This document shows, piece by piece, positions 1 to 10,900 of a stretch of 64,000 nt of DNA. Where the stretch lies: assembly GCF_000002985.6 (NCBI RefSeq), contig NC_003282.8, forward strand, positions 2,170,001-2,234,000, in the 5' to 3' direction. A model generated the notes under the pieces. It was not told where the DNA came from. It made no database searches and saw only the letters and a list, made by a program, of their open reading frames with translations. Position numbers and translations under genes: made by a program. The number at the start of each line of letters is the position of its first letter. Positions within the stretch are counted from its first letter, which is position 1. The DNA is from Caenorhabditis elegans. Its lineage: Eukaryota > Nematoda > Chromadorea > Rhabditida > Rhabditidae.

Positions 1-120
1 AAGATTAAATTTGATACATAAAAATTAGAAAAAGTTCGAAAATTTCAATTTTTTTTTGAAAATTTTTTAGCAAGTAAAAAAAAATTAAATTTGATTGTTA
101 CTAGAAATTATATAAAATTT

Positions 121-300
121 GGAATTCAGTGTATTCCTAGCTTTCATTTAAGTATAATCTTGCCTGCATTCCCTCCGGTTTGAAATTTTGGGTCCCACCA
201 CGAAATCGGCAGGTTTTCGTGGCGGGACCCGGAAATGTTCAAATTTGAGCAAAGTAGGTCATGATTATACTTAAATTGAAGCTCTCTGTGAGCTAAATTC
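121..300. repeat. GGGTCCC/GGGACCC hairpin-core repeat unit in the intron of the first gene
   Basis: One unit of a family seen many times in this window: a TATAATC-type tail, a GGGTCCCACCACGAAA core, a spacer, a matching CGTGGCGGGACCC and the inverted ATGATTATACTTAAA tail. It lies in the intron just before the 339-658 exon. Confidence 0.8.
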
Positions 301-338
301 AAATATTTCTAAATAAATTTTTTAACATTTTTTTCCAG

Positions 339-658
339 ATTGTTCCTGTCCGAAATTTATCGAAACCTATTCCGCCGAAGGCTCTTTTAGTATTGATCTC
401 TATGCGACACTGGGCCCCGTTGAACATATCGACTACAGTAACCAATGTAGTGACGTCACTGTAACCTGCACATCTTACTCATCCACGTGGAATTCCAATG
501 CGTGGGCGGTGTATAATGGAACGATGACGTCATTGTTGAGTATGACGTCACGGGTTTGGTGTGAAGGAGACACGTGGCATGTAGAGATGAAGAAGAGTGG
601 AGAGACGCAGATTTGGAGTGATATATCGGTGTATTGCCAGTCATATCGATTTAGATAA
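339..658 (+). CDS. 3'-terminal exon of a secreted cysteine-rich protein, possibly DUF281-type (partial gene)
   Basis: An open exon follows a TTTTTCCAG acceptor. Its first two bases complete a codon begun upstream, the first full codon is at 341, and the stop is TAA at 656-658. The roughly 105 residues contain six cysteines: a C-S-C-P start, then NQC, VTC, VWC and VYC near the end, interspersed with Trp, Gly and Thr/Ser. This spacing, with a W-x(n)-C pair and a late I-x-V-x-C strand, resembles the nematode DUF281 domain of secreted proteins of unknown role. That assignment is by eye only. Four TGACGTCA-like or ACGTCA motifs sit inside the coding sequence. Earlier exons, and any signal peptide, lie upstream of the window. 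No canonical AATAAA is visible just after the stop. I am fairly sure this is a real terminal exon, and less sure of the family. Confidence 0.55.
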
Positions 659-769
659 ATGATACTTGAAAACTTTTTTTATAGCTAAAATTTTTTATAC
701 AAATTTTTTGAAATTTTGTTTTTGATCTAAATTTTTTTCATTGCTCATTTTTCTTTAAATCTATTTTAA

Positions 770-1795
770 AATTTAAATTCAGCGTGTTCTCAGCTTCAAT
801 TTAAGCCTAATCATGATCTGCCTTGCTAAAATTTGAAAATTTTCGGGTCCCGCCACGAAAACCTAGCCGATTTCGTGATGGGACCCAAAAGTTCGAATCG
901 GAGGGAATACAAGCATGATTATACGTAAATGAAAACTAGAAATACACTAAATTCAACATTTTATATTATTTCTAGTTAAAATTGAATTTAATTACTTTAC
1001 GTGCTAAAAAATGTTCAAAAAAGATTCTGAAAAATTCGAAAATTTTGAACTTTTTCTATTTTTTATCTATCAAAAGTTTTCATGTTTTCTACTCAAATGG
1101 AGTATAATAATGTCCATATTTGCTGAAATTTTTTAGAATTTTTGGGTCCCACCACGAAAATCCCCCTGGGTACTGTAGTTTCCGTGGCTGGACCCAGAAT
1201 TGGAGCAACCTAGTCATGATTATATATATATATATAATTAAAGCTCTTGATGAGCTGAATAAAAATCGTTATGCTGAGAACAAAAACCCTGCGCAAAAAC
1301 CCATTTGACCTCTGCGTGATAATTCCTTTGATTTCAGTATAATCACGACTATTTATATTCCCTCCTATTTCGATTTTTGGGTCCTGCGATTAAATCTGCC
1401 AGTGGTACTGTATGTTTTCGTGGCGGGACCCGAAAATTTTTTATGTGGATGGCTTTACGCATGATTATACTTAATTTAAAGCTTAAGACGCTGCGAAAAA
1501 ATTAAATTCGATAGATAAAAGTTAGAAAAAGTTCGAAATTTTTGAATTTTTAAAACTAAAAAAAAACATTTTGAAAATTTTTTAAGACTAGAAATAATAT
1601 AAAATTTGGAATTCAGTGTATTTCTAGCTTTTATTTAAGTATAATCACGACAATATATCCCCTCTAATTTCAATTTTAAATTCCGCCAAGAAGTCTCCCG
1701 AGGTATTGTAGTTTTCGTGTTGGGACCCAAATTTGTTCCATATTCGTCACGTTTATGCTTAAATCAAAGCTAGAAGCAAGCTGAATTCAATTTTC
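770..1795. repeat. Array of GGGTCCC/GGGACCC hairpin-core repeats (about 4 units)
   Basis: Units near 780-960, 1090-1270, 1320-1490 and 1610-1790 each carry an inverted pair GGGTCCC...GGGACCC around a CACGAAA/TTTCGTG stem. They are flanked by TAAGTATAATCATGA tails in opposite orientations. The same family fills FNIP introns at 55.4-61.4 kb. Each unit could fold into a hairpin. No coding sequence is seen here. Confidence 0.8.
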
Positions 1796-2160
1796 ATATT
1801 CTTAAAGTTTAGAGACAGGTGGTTTTTAAATTTTCAGGGTATAAAACTTCTGCTCCCCGCAAAAAAAGTTTGTTACCCAGTCAAAGAGAAAATCTTTTTA
1901 TTTTTCATTTCCGGTGGGCCTTCTTCTCTTTTTTTTAATTCTACTCTGAAAAAAAAAATGCAAATGCACATTCGTTTTCCAATTTGTGTCCCCCTTTATA
2001 AACATGTGTGAGAAAATGCGTATTTGTGCTCCATGAGCAAGAATATTATCGACTTTTTCATATTTCAAATGATAGGAATGAGGAGGATTACCTTAAGCCG
2101 CTTTAATGTGGTGTTCCGTTTTATGATTTGTCAAGTGGAGCTTTACGGAAAAAAATGTTT
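1796..2160. other. Unique intergenic stretch, no gene seen
   Basis: AT-rich with T-runs and a short C/T-rich patch (CTTCTTCTCTTTT at about 1920). It contains no supported coding sequence and no clear repeat. Confidence 0.5.
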
Positions 2161-2164
2161 TTTT

Positions 2165-2945
2165 TTGGATTTCCAGGCCACCACGTATTGTGTGGTGGCC
2201 TACTTTTATTTTATTTTAATGGAGAAATAAATTTGAATTATGGTGGCTTTTTCAGAATTTAAAAGTGCCGATTTTCAGCCGATTTTTTTGCATTTTAAAT
2301 TGGTGGCCTAGAAAACCAAATTCTAGATTTTCTAGGCCACAGTGTTCCCAGGTTGTAGAACCAATTGGGTCAAGCTAGGGACACATTTTAAAATTTCAAA
2401 AATGTTTTTTTATGATACCTTAATGTCGGTGGCCGAACTTATTGGTTTCTAGGCCATCAACTTAAAAATAGAATAACTCTTTTCACTTATTAGTTTTTGA
2501 TGAATTAAAAATTACTGTAGCTATGAAAATTCCTTTATCATTTTCTGAGATCATTTTTTAGGTCATGGCCTAACTTTGGTTTTCTAGGCCATCAACTTGA
2601 ATTTTGGAAAAGCAAATTCAGTGGCCGAAGTTATGGGCCACCAAAAACTTGCACAACTTGCATAAAACATTTTAATATGATTCAAAGACCAAATTTGTCC
2701 ACAAAACAATTTTAAGTCACGGTTTAAAGTTGGTTTTCTAGGCCACCAAATTTTAAAAAAATCAGTGGTAAAAAAAAATGTTTTCTAGGCCATCAATATA
2801 ACCATCGTAACTATGCTTTAAATCAATTATTTTTAATTTTGCAAACTGGGAACAATTTTCATGGCCTAACTTTTCACATTTCTATACCACCAACTTTCTT
2901 TTTGTGGCCTAAAATGTTAGGGGGTTTCTAGGCCACGAACCCTGG
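2165..2945. repeat. Tandem GTGGCCTAG/CTAGGCCAC hairpin repeat array, block 1
   Basis: Short inverted pairs of GGTGGCCTAGAAA and TTTCTAGGCCACC alternate with AACTTGG-type linkers about every 150-200 bp. The first pair, at about 2176-2202, is a tight CCACCACG/TGTGGTGG hairpin. The pairing core is well kept while linkers vary. Confidence 0.85.
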
Positions 2946-3335
2946 TAAAAATGCTCATTTGTGAGCCAATTTAGTAGAGATTAAGCGTGCTTGTTTCAAT
3001 TTTACATTAGGCCAGATGCAAATCTTGTTTTCTCCGTGGCCGTGCCCTTTTCTGAATGCTCTGCCGACGGAGCACACATACACAAAAGAGCACAAGACCT
3101 AGGCCAAATTGAGTTGAGCTTTGAGCTCTTTATCTCTTTTTTGGAGCACACACACACACACACATCTAATTTGAAGTGCTTGTAAATGTTAGGTGAATCT
3201 TTGTTTCTTTTTTTTTTTTGAGATTTTTTTTTGCTTCATTTCGAATTATTTTTTAAATATGTTTCTCGTTCAATCGGGAGAGTAATATTTTTAAAATCTA
3301 TTGCATTTTTCAATTTTTAAAAATGTTAGTTTTCC
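2946..3335. other. Unique intergenic stretch with a (CA)n run
   Basis: Between two repeat blocks. It has a less AT-rich section (about 2960-3180) with GGAGCACACA motifs and a CACACACACACACACA run at 3148-3163. It could be regulatory, but no gene is supported. Confidence 0.4.
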
Positions 3336-3339
3336 ACCA

Positions 3340-4290
3340 AGTTACACCCATTTAAAGTTGATGGCCTAGAAATCCGAATTTGGAATTTTCTAGGCCACCG
3401 AATTTAATATAATCAATTTGTATAATATTTTCGCAGTGTTCCAAATATTTTTTTTTAGAATTCGAATATATTAATTTTGAAGCAAGTCATGAGCAATTTA
3501 AGTTGGTGGCCTAAAAATCCAAAAATTTCTAGGCCACCGAAATAAAAACAGTAAATTTTATAGTCCACAGAGCTTTGCGTATTCTGTATGTTCCAGTTTT
3601 CAAAATTCAAAAATAATAGTTTCTCGACAAGTTATAGCGATTTAGAGTTGGCGGCCTAGAAAAAAGTAAGGCCACCATTTTTTTTTCGCCAAACCTTGGC
3701 AAAAACCGTTATTTTTTTCCTTTTAGAACATCTTTAGAAAATCTGTTTCTTCGAATATTGATGTTGGTGGCCTAGTTTTTCACATTTTGGTTTTCTAGGC
3801 CACTTTGTTCGTGGCCTAGAAAGCCAAGTCTTCAAAAATTAGACAAAACGAATAATGCTTTTTTCAGACATTGAAGATTTTGATTTTGAAGAGAGTTTTA
3901 ACGATTTTCTGTTCATGGCCTAGAAATTTTAACTGGGAAAGTTAGGCCATCAACTTAAAATTGCTATAACTTTGAGGAAAATCCAAAATTTTAAATTCTG
4001 AAAACTAAGTCACGGACCGTCTGCTCTTCAAGTTTTGAAGTTGGTGGCCTAGAAATCCAAAATTTGGGTTTCTAGGCCACCAAACTCCACATGCCGAAAC
4101 TTGGCTCCAAATTCGAGTTTTTGAAATTGTGAACCTCCACCAATATAAGAAATTTGTACGCTGTAAGCTCTACAATTAGTTTCGAGGGTGGTGGCCTAGA
4201 AATCCAAAATTTGGTTTTCTAGGCCACCAACTTTAAACCGTCGTAACTTGGCTCAAACTCGATGTTTTTTGCATCTGTAAACAGCAAAAA
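3340..4290. repeat. GTGGCCTAG/CTAGGCCAC hairpin repeat array, block 2
   Basis: Several units of the same family, for example paired cores near 3360-3400, 3505-3537, 3765-3802, 4043-4082 and 4190-4228, separated by GTAACTTGGCTC-type linkers. Confidence 0.85.
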
Positions 4291-4640
4291 CCTTGTTTTC
4301 AAGTTTTCAAGAAAACCTCTATACTACTGAAGCCTCTTTTTTGTATCAAATTTCATTTTGTGATTCTTTTCTTGCTCCAGTCTCCGGCTTTTTTCAACTT
4401 TTTTCACACATTCTTCTTCAGTTTTTTGTGCCATTTTTCTCCTTTTTTGCCTATTGTCCTGAAAAAAGAAGGATGAACCCCACGAGATAAAATAATTATC
4501 CCCTCTTCCCCTTGCGGTGAGCACTGGCTCAGCTCCCTATCCGATTTCAAAATTTTTCAACAATTTTTCCTTTTCATTTCTTCTTCCTGCTTATCTCCTT
4601 GCATTTTTGATTAATTTTTCTCGAAAAATTGACCTGAAAC
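4291..4640. promoter_or_regulatory. Pyrimidine-rich unique block, possible promoter of the 5606 gene
   Basis: Repeat-free, C/T-rich sequence (CTTCTTC and TTTTCTCC tracts) between two repeat blocks, about 1 kb before the start codon at 5606. Such sequence is common in nematode promoters. No specific factor site is recognised. Confidence 0.3.
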
Positions 4641-4644
4641 GCCA

Positions 4645-5580
4645 TTTTTTAGTTGGTGGCCTAGAAATCCAAAGGTTGATTTTCTAGGCCATCAGTCTTA
4701 ATAATCTAGTTTTGCGGCTTCAACTCCCAGAAATCCAAGTAGATTTTTGAAACTCAAATTTATTGATTTTGAAGCAAGTTACAAGCAGTGAAAGTTGGTG
4801 GCCTAGAAACCCAAATTTCGGATTTCTAGGCCACAAATTTCACAATTTGTAGAATAATTGGTAGCTAGTATTTCACAGTTTTAAAAAACGGCAATATTGA
4901 AGTGAGTTATGACAGTTTTAAGGCCATGGCCGAACTTTTTCCAGTGGATTTCTAGGCCGCCAACAGGCCAACACAAAATCGGTAAAACTCGGTTCAAAAT
5001 TACAATTTTCATATCATAAAACGAAATTTGAAATGCTGAGAGATTTAGCTACTAAAATACTACATTAAAGTTGGTGGCCTAGAAAAATCGCATTTTGGAT
5101 TTCTAGACCATCAACTTTAAATTCTTGTAACTGGCTGCAAACACAACATTTTCGAGTTCTGAGAAGATATTTGGAATAGGGAAAACCTACGAAACGTCTT
5201 TTTTTTTTAACTTGCCTTGATTTTCTACCCCTAGAATTCCTAGGTGGCCTAGAAATCCAAACTTTGGAATTCTAGGCCACTACATTCCCAGTTTGTAGAG
5301 CAACTTTTAACTAACTAGCAACACGTCTTAAACTTTAGAAATGCTAATTTAAAGCAAATTATGATACATTAAAGTCGGTGGCCGAACTTTTGGGTTTCTA
5401 GGCCATCAACTTAAAATTAGCATAACTCTCTTCAAACTTATCAGTTTTTTATAAACAAAAAACTGATTTTTATGTGAATATACGTTCTATTATCTCCCAC
5501 AACAAAATGTTATGCTATGGCCTAACTTTGGCTTTCTAGGCCATCAATTTAACATTCCCATAACTCTGCTCAAAGTGCAC
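4645..5580. repeat. GTGGCCTAG/CTAGGCCAC hairpin repeat array, block 3
   Basis: Paired cores near 4655-4690, 4795-4832, 4925-4960, 5073-5108, 5242-5280, 5375-5407 and 5516-5545. The last unit runs directly into the 5' end of the gene starting at 5606. Confidence 0.85.
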
Positions 5581-5605
5581 ATTTTTCAGTTTTTGAAAAG
5601 CCAAA
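5581..5605 (+). promoter_or_regulatory. Likely spliced-leader acceptor and 16-nt leader of the 5606 gene
   Basis: ATTTTTCAG ends at 5589, 16 nt before the ATG. It matches the nematode 3' splice consensus, with no upstream exon in the right phase. It lies inside the last hairpin-repeat unit: the preceding CATAACTCTGCTCAAA is the standard linker of that repeat. Confidence 0.6.
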
Positions 5606-7579
5606 ATGGGCGGCTCACAATCTACAACAAGCTCTCGAGCCGCAAAATTCAGCGGAACCAATAGTGCGAACCGCCGGAGCGTCCGAGCAGTCCGAAGTGC
5701 TCCGGCCACTGAGCTCAACGCGCGGCGTGCCACTTCGTGTCGGAATACCAACAGGAATGTCAAGGAATTTTCAAAGTTTTGGAGTGATGGTAAATAACTT
5801 TTTTTTGTCTTTAAAAAAATTGAGCTTTGAGGAAAAAAAATTTTAAAGAAAATTTTTTTTTCTGAAAATTCTAAATTTTTATGTTTTTTTTTCGAATAAC
5901 TTTTTTAAAAATTTTAGCGGGCTCTATAAATAGATCAAAATCGTCCAATAGAGCATCAATGAAGCAGAAGCAGAATGGAAACGGAAGCATACGCCGAAAC
6001 CGAACACAGTGTGAGCTTTATAACTGAAATATCTCAAAATCTGGAATAGCTGTCGAAAAGTTTTTAACTAGTAAATTGTAGAGCTCTTTGTGCTTAACAA
6101 ATTCTCAGATGGCAACTTTTTGGTATCATTTTGCTCCGCGGAGTTATAGCCGTTTAAAGGAGCATTGGAGATTGGAGCAGCTGGCTTTAAAGCTTGATAA
6201 CTCTTCCAATAAAAGTGTTATCAAAAAGTTGTCAACTAACCATTTGTAGGGAATTCTTAGCTGAACAAATTATTAATTGACAATTTTTTCATATCACCTT
6301 GCTCCGCGGAGCTAGGATGCTCAGAAGAGATCCCGTAATCCTTGGAGGCTCGCCTCTAAATTTAAAATTTTTCCAGCCGTAGACGTCCGCCGAGCATCAA
6401 ACTGTCTCCCGGTCCCCGGTACCCCGTCAACTATCCCGAATCCACAATTAACTCAGCGAAGAGCCACAAGTTTCCGAAGCAATGGTTCTTCCACGTCATC
6501 AACGCTTACTGTGAACGGAGAGGGGAGGAAGTCGAGGAAGGGGAGCACTACGGAGCTGCTCACACCGAATTCTGCACGATCTGATATTTATTCAATAGAG
6601 GTACGGTGGACGGTCACGAGGGTTTTTGAATTTTGGAAAAATATTGATTTTGAAGAGAGTTATGAAGGTTTGAAGTTGGTGGCCGAACTTTGAGTTTCTA
6701 GGCCACCAATTTTTGATGTTGTAGAACTAGCATAATCAAGTTTGTTCCCAATTTCAAAAACTCTCAAAATTACGCCAAGTGATGCAAATTTTAAGTTGGT
6801 GGCCTAGAATTCACAAATTTCGGATTTCTAGGCCACCACCTTCAAATTGGCATAACTTGGCGGAGAATTGAGTTTTTTTTTTGAAATTTAAAAACTGGAA
6901 CAAACTTGCAAAAATGTGTTTTACAATGTCGTCAAATCTGGTGGCCTGGAAACCCAATATGAAAAAGTTAGGCCACCAATTTCAAACTTCGTAATTTGTT
7001 TCAACAGTGATTTTTTTGTTGAAAATTCAAAAATCACCACCGTAAAACTCTTTATTTCGGCAGCATTGAACTAAGAACAATGGCCTAGTTTTCCAAAAAC
7101 TTGGTTTTCTAGGCCATCAACTTCAAGCCGTTGTAACTTGGCTCAAACCCCATATTTTTTGAGATTTTCAAAAGCTATTGTTTTCATAAAACGTTGAAAA
7201 TTAGAGGGGTGGCCTAGAATTTTAACTTGTAGGTTTTCTAGGCCACCAAAGCATTTTTCAATTTTATCGATATTTTTGCGCAAAAAAACGAATTTTAACT
7301 CGAGTTTTCTCAAAAAAATCAATAAATAATCGATTTTTGCAGTTCAACCAAGCGGCGATCGCTGCCGCTCGTCTGAAACGCCTCTCGCTGACACCGTACC
7401 CGGACCCCCAGCTGCCGCGTCTCTCCCCATTACAACAACAACAGCCACATCATCGATCGAATTCCACAAAGAAGAGTGTGACGTCATCCGTCAGCCCAAA
7501 ACCGCGCACACAACAGCCACGTGGCAAAAGCAACAGCAGCAACAATCATCTAAAATCTCCAGAAACTGCGATTTATTAA
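5606..7579 (+). CDS. Basic Ser/Arg/Asn-rich protein of unknown function, putative N-myristoylation signal
   Basis: Four exons join in frame: 5606-5789, 5918-6010, 6377-6600 and 7343-7579, giving 245 residues. The start is set by a TTTTTCAG acceptor 16 nt upstream. The protein begins M-G-G-S-Q-S, which fits the N-myristoylation pattern (Gly2, Ser6), and is strongly basic with many Ser, Arg, Asn and Gln. This could suggest a membrane-tethered disordered protein. The last exon opens FNQAAIAAARLKRLS, a short likely helix with basic and phospho-site character, then runs into Pro/Gln/Ser-rich low complexity. No known domain is recognised. For exon 2, the donor after CGAACACAGT (GTGAGC) keeps the frame, while the GTGTGA two bases earlier would run into a stop in exon 3. 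Introns 1 and 2 are plain AT-rich. Intron 3 holds hairpin repeats. Exon codon use looks like normal host coding sequence. Confidence 0.72.
6011..6376 (+). other. Intron 2 of the 5606 gene, containing an internal duplication
   Basis: Two similar stretches, about 6060-6160 and 6200-6320, share GTTGTCAACTAACCATTTGTAG-like and TTGCTCCGCGGAG elements. This looks like a diverged tandem repeat. No coding sequence. Confidence 0.5.
6610..7245. repeat. GTGGCCTAG hairpin repeats inside intron 3 of the 5606 gene
   Basis: Five or so paired cores (about 6676-6706, 6797-6832, 6938-6980, 7080-7115 and 7207-7246) begin only a few bases after the exon 3 donor and end shortly before exon 4. Confidence 0.85.
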
Positions 7580-7901
7580 TGAAGATTTTATATATATATA
7601 TAAAAAACGATAAAATTTTGAATTTAACTTTTTTTTCATTCAGGTTTTCAGGGGAAATCTGCAAAATTCACCGAAAAAAACTTTTAAAATTTGAAATTCG
7701 CGGTGTAATGCATTAATGCACCGGGAATGCGCCAAGGCCTCTTGCTGGCGCACTCGAGGATCACCGCGCGCACGAGAAACGCGCAAACAAAAAACGCAGT
7801 GTTTTTCGCGTTTTTCATCGATTTTCCATCGTTTCTCCTCGTTTTTTTCTCATGTTTTCTTCTTTTTTTCTTCTTTTTTCATTAAATTTATTGATTTTCA
7901 G
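7580..7901 (+). promoter_or_regulatory. Short intergenic region and promoter of the RNA-binding gene
   Basis: The first part is the 3' region of the upstream gene, with (TA)n at about 7590 and no clean AATAAA. A GC-richer block at 7710-7800 (GCGCCAAGG, CGCGCGCACGAG) leads into a T/C-rich run that ends in the acceptor GATTTTCAG at 7901. The leader 7902-7929 is 28 nt. SL trans-splicing is likely. Confidence 0.5.
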
Positions 7902-7929
7902 CGTAATTTCAACGAGTTACTCAATAAAA

Positions 7930-10900
7930 ATGACCGACGAGACTGAAAATGTGCCGAAAACCGAGCAGGAGGTCCCAAATGACCCGGAGTCTGAAAAGGA
8001 AGTGAAAGAAGATGCAAAGGAGGAGGTAAAGGTACGTTTTTCTTGGGTTTTTTACTTAAAATATTTATAATTTCAGGATCTAATCCCCGAATTCTACTCT
8101 CAACACGGCGGAGACCCACGTTTGATCGATATCGCCGCGTAATGATGCAAAATCGGCCGAATTTTTCCAAAAAACTTTGATTTTTTCAGGTCTGTCTGGC
8201 TTTCTGGCATCCCAACTGACTTCATCACGGATACCTATGAGCAATTCTGCGAGACCATCAAGAATATCATGAAAATGGGTCATAAGCTCGATGTTTCCAC
8301 GGTTTCAAAGGTAAAATCGGCGAGAAAAATGGGTTTTTTGAATTAAAAATTGCGGTTTCAGATCGTCCGAATTCCGAATCTGGACAGCAACGCCAAGAAT
8401 TCGGTATTTTATACTATTAATAAGAATTTTCAGACAAAAAACAAGCATAAAATGCGTTTTAGGCAGTGCTTTTCAAGAAAATGCGCGATTTTCAAGTGGA
8501 AAATGCTTGTGTTGAGCTCAATTTATCGAAAATTACGTGGAAATCCAAGAATTTAGGCTAAAAGTGGCTCGAAAATCAAGCTTTCGAGTCGAAATTTCAA
8601 GAAAGTGCAGAGAAAGAGAGAGAAATTCACCTTTTTCGGAGGATTTTTCACAAAAATTCTGCCTTCTGAGCCAAAATTAGTTCTGAATTCAAATTTTTTT
8701 TTTTGATGATTTTTCACTCGACGTGGGGGGAAAAGCTTAAAATTCAAGTTTTTAAGCTTTAAATAACCTTCTAGATTACATTTTAAAGGGGATTTTCACG
8801 GAAAAAGAACGATTTCTCACAATAAAACTGGAGTTTATAGCAGAATTTGGATAGGAAACGCTTGAAAGTCAAGTTTTTAAGCTCAAATTTCAAGAAAATA
8901 GACTCAAAATTTAAATTTTCGTCGGTTTTTCCCAGAAAATCCAGTTATTCGTGCCGGAAATGGCCTAAAATTCAAAAAAAAAACTGGAAATTCATAATTT
9001 CTGACGAAAAATTGCGATTTTCGAGCCAAAACTCGTCCCATTTCAGCCGACAATGGCTCAAAACTCGAGTTTTAAGCCTAAAATTACAGTTTTTAAGGGA
9101 TTTTCACAAAAAATTCCAGGGTTTGCAGCCGAAAATAGCTCAAAACTCAAGATTTTAAGGGTTATGGTTATCACTTCCAAAATAGCCTGAAAATTAACGT
9201 TTTCAAGCCAAAATTCAAGTTTTTAGGCGATGATTTTTCACAAGAAAACCTCAAAATTCAAGTTTTTAATGGTATTTCAATTCAAAAAAGAGCTGAAAAT
9301 GCACAGAAATTTCTGCCGAGAAATTGTGAAAATTTTCAAGCCAAATCTTCTCTCCAATATCTCCTCATCCATATGTGGCTTCATATTACAGGAACATGCT
9401 CTGCGAGCGCTAATCTGTTTCTCAGACAAGAAGCACATTTATCGAATGATGACACGTGAAGCCGAGTTTGCGAAAGAAGAAATGAAAGTGGAATTGATTG
9501 AAGAATTGCCGTCAGACGCGTTGGAAATCAGTGAAGACGATAAATGTCTGCTTTTGAACGGACTTGTCGAAGCTGAAGACGCTGGAGATGATGTTGATGT
9601 TGGTGGTGGAGATGACGATGAAATTGATGAATTAATGGATCATGATGATGAAGGAGGGCATGATGAACATGAAGAAGATGAAGAAAGTGATGTTAAAAAG
9701 GAGGAGGAAAAAGGTTCGCAGAAGCAGCAGCTGGAAAAATGCATTTTTTGGAGGGATTTTGACCCAGAAATGGGGGTTTTCGGTGAAAAATGACCCCGGA
9801 ATGCTCTCAAAACTAGAAAAACATCAAGTTTTTGCGGTTTTCATACCTCAGAAGTGAGCATTTTGGCTTGAGAAAACCATCCGTGCGCGGTTTTGTTACC
9901 TAAATCAGCAGCAACAACTGGAAAAATGCAGTTTTTGGAGGAATTTTGAGACCCGGACACTTGAAAATCACTCAGAAATGGGGATTTTTGGTTGAAAATG
10001 CTCTCAGATGATTTTCATTGCTAAAAAATGCCTCAGAAATGAGCATTTTGGCAGAAGAAAACCATCAGCGCGCGGCTTTGCACGGTTTTGACGCCAAAAT
10101 CGGCTATTTTTTTTTGGTTTTCCAACTTAAAATCGCATTGAGTGGTCGTTTTAATCATTTTTTTTGGGGATTACTGGACATCGGTCACAATTTGTCTCCC
10201 TGAAGAAGAAAAAAGTGGTTTTGGCACCTAAAATCACTCAGAAATGGGTATTTTTCAAGCTAAAAACCGATAATTTCGACTTTTGGCTCCGAATATGCAT
10301 TTTTCGGAGGGATTTTGGCTCGAAAATCACCCGGAAATGGGGGTTTTCGGTGGAAAAAGACCCCAGAATGCTTTCAAAACTAGAAAAAGACATCAAGTTT
10401 TTGCGGTTTTCATGCCTCAGAAATGAGCATTTTGGCTTGAGAAAACCATCAGCGTGCGGCTTGTTTTTGCCACCTAAAACCACCCAGAAATGAGGTATTT
10501 TTGGTGAAAAAAGACCTCAGGATGCGCTAAAAACTAGAAAATATCAAGTTTTCATGGTTTTCGTAGCTGAAAAATGCCTTAGAAATGAGGATTTTAGCAG
10601 AAAAAAACCATGAGCGCGGTTTTGTACTACGGTTTTTGGCACTAAATCGGCTATTTTTTGGGTTTTGAACCTAAAATCGTCGTTTTTAGAGAGAGAAAAC
10701 CATAAAATGGTTTTAAAATTTCTTTTTAAACCATTTTTTGGAGATTCATCACAATTCGCCTCTGAAGCAGTCGATTTTTTGATTTTGGCATCTAAAATCA
10801 CTCAGAAAAGGGCGTTTCGGGCTAAAAAGTCGATAATTCGAATTTTGGCGCCGAATATCACTCAGAAATGGGTATTTTGGTCCAGAATGGCTTTCAGAAG

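Noticed and set aside
9230..9391. N-terminal extension of the open frame into exon 5 of the RNA-binding gene
   Set aside because: It reads through AT-rich intron ending in ATTACAG. The exon phases fit only from 9392.
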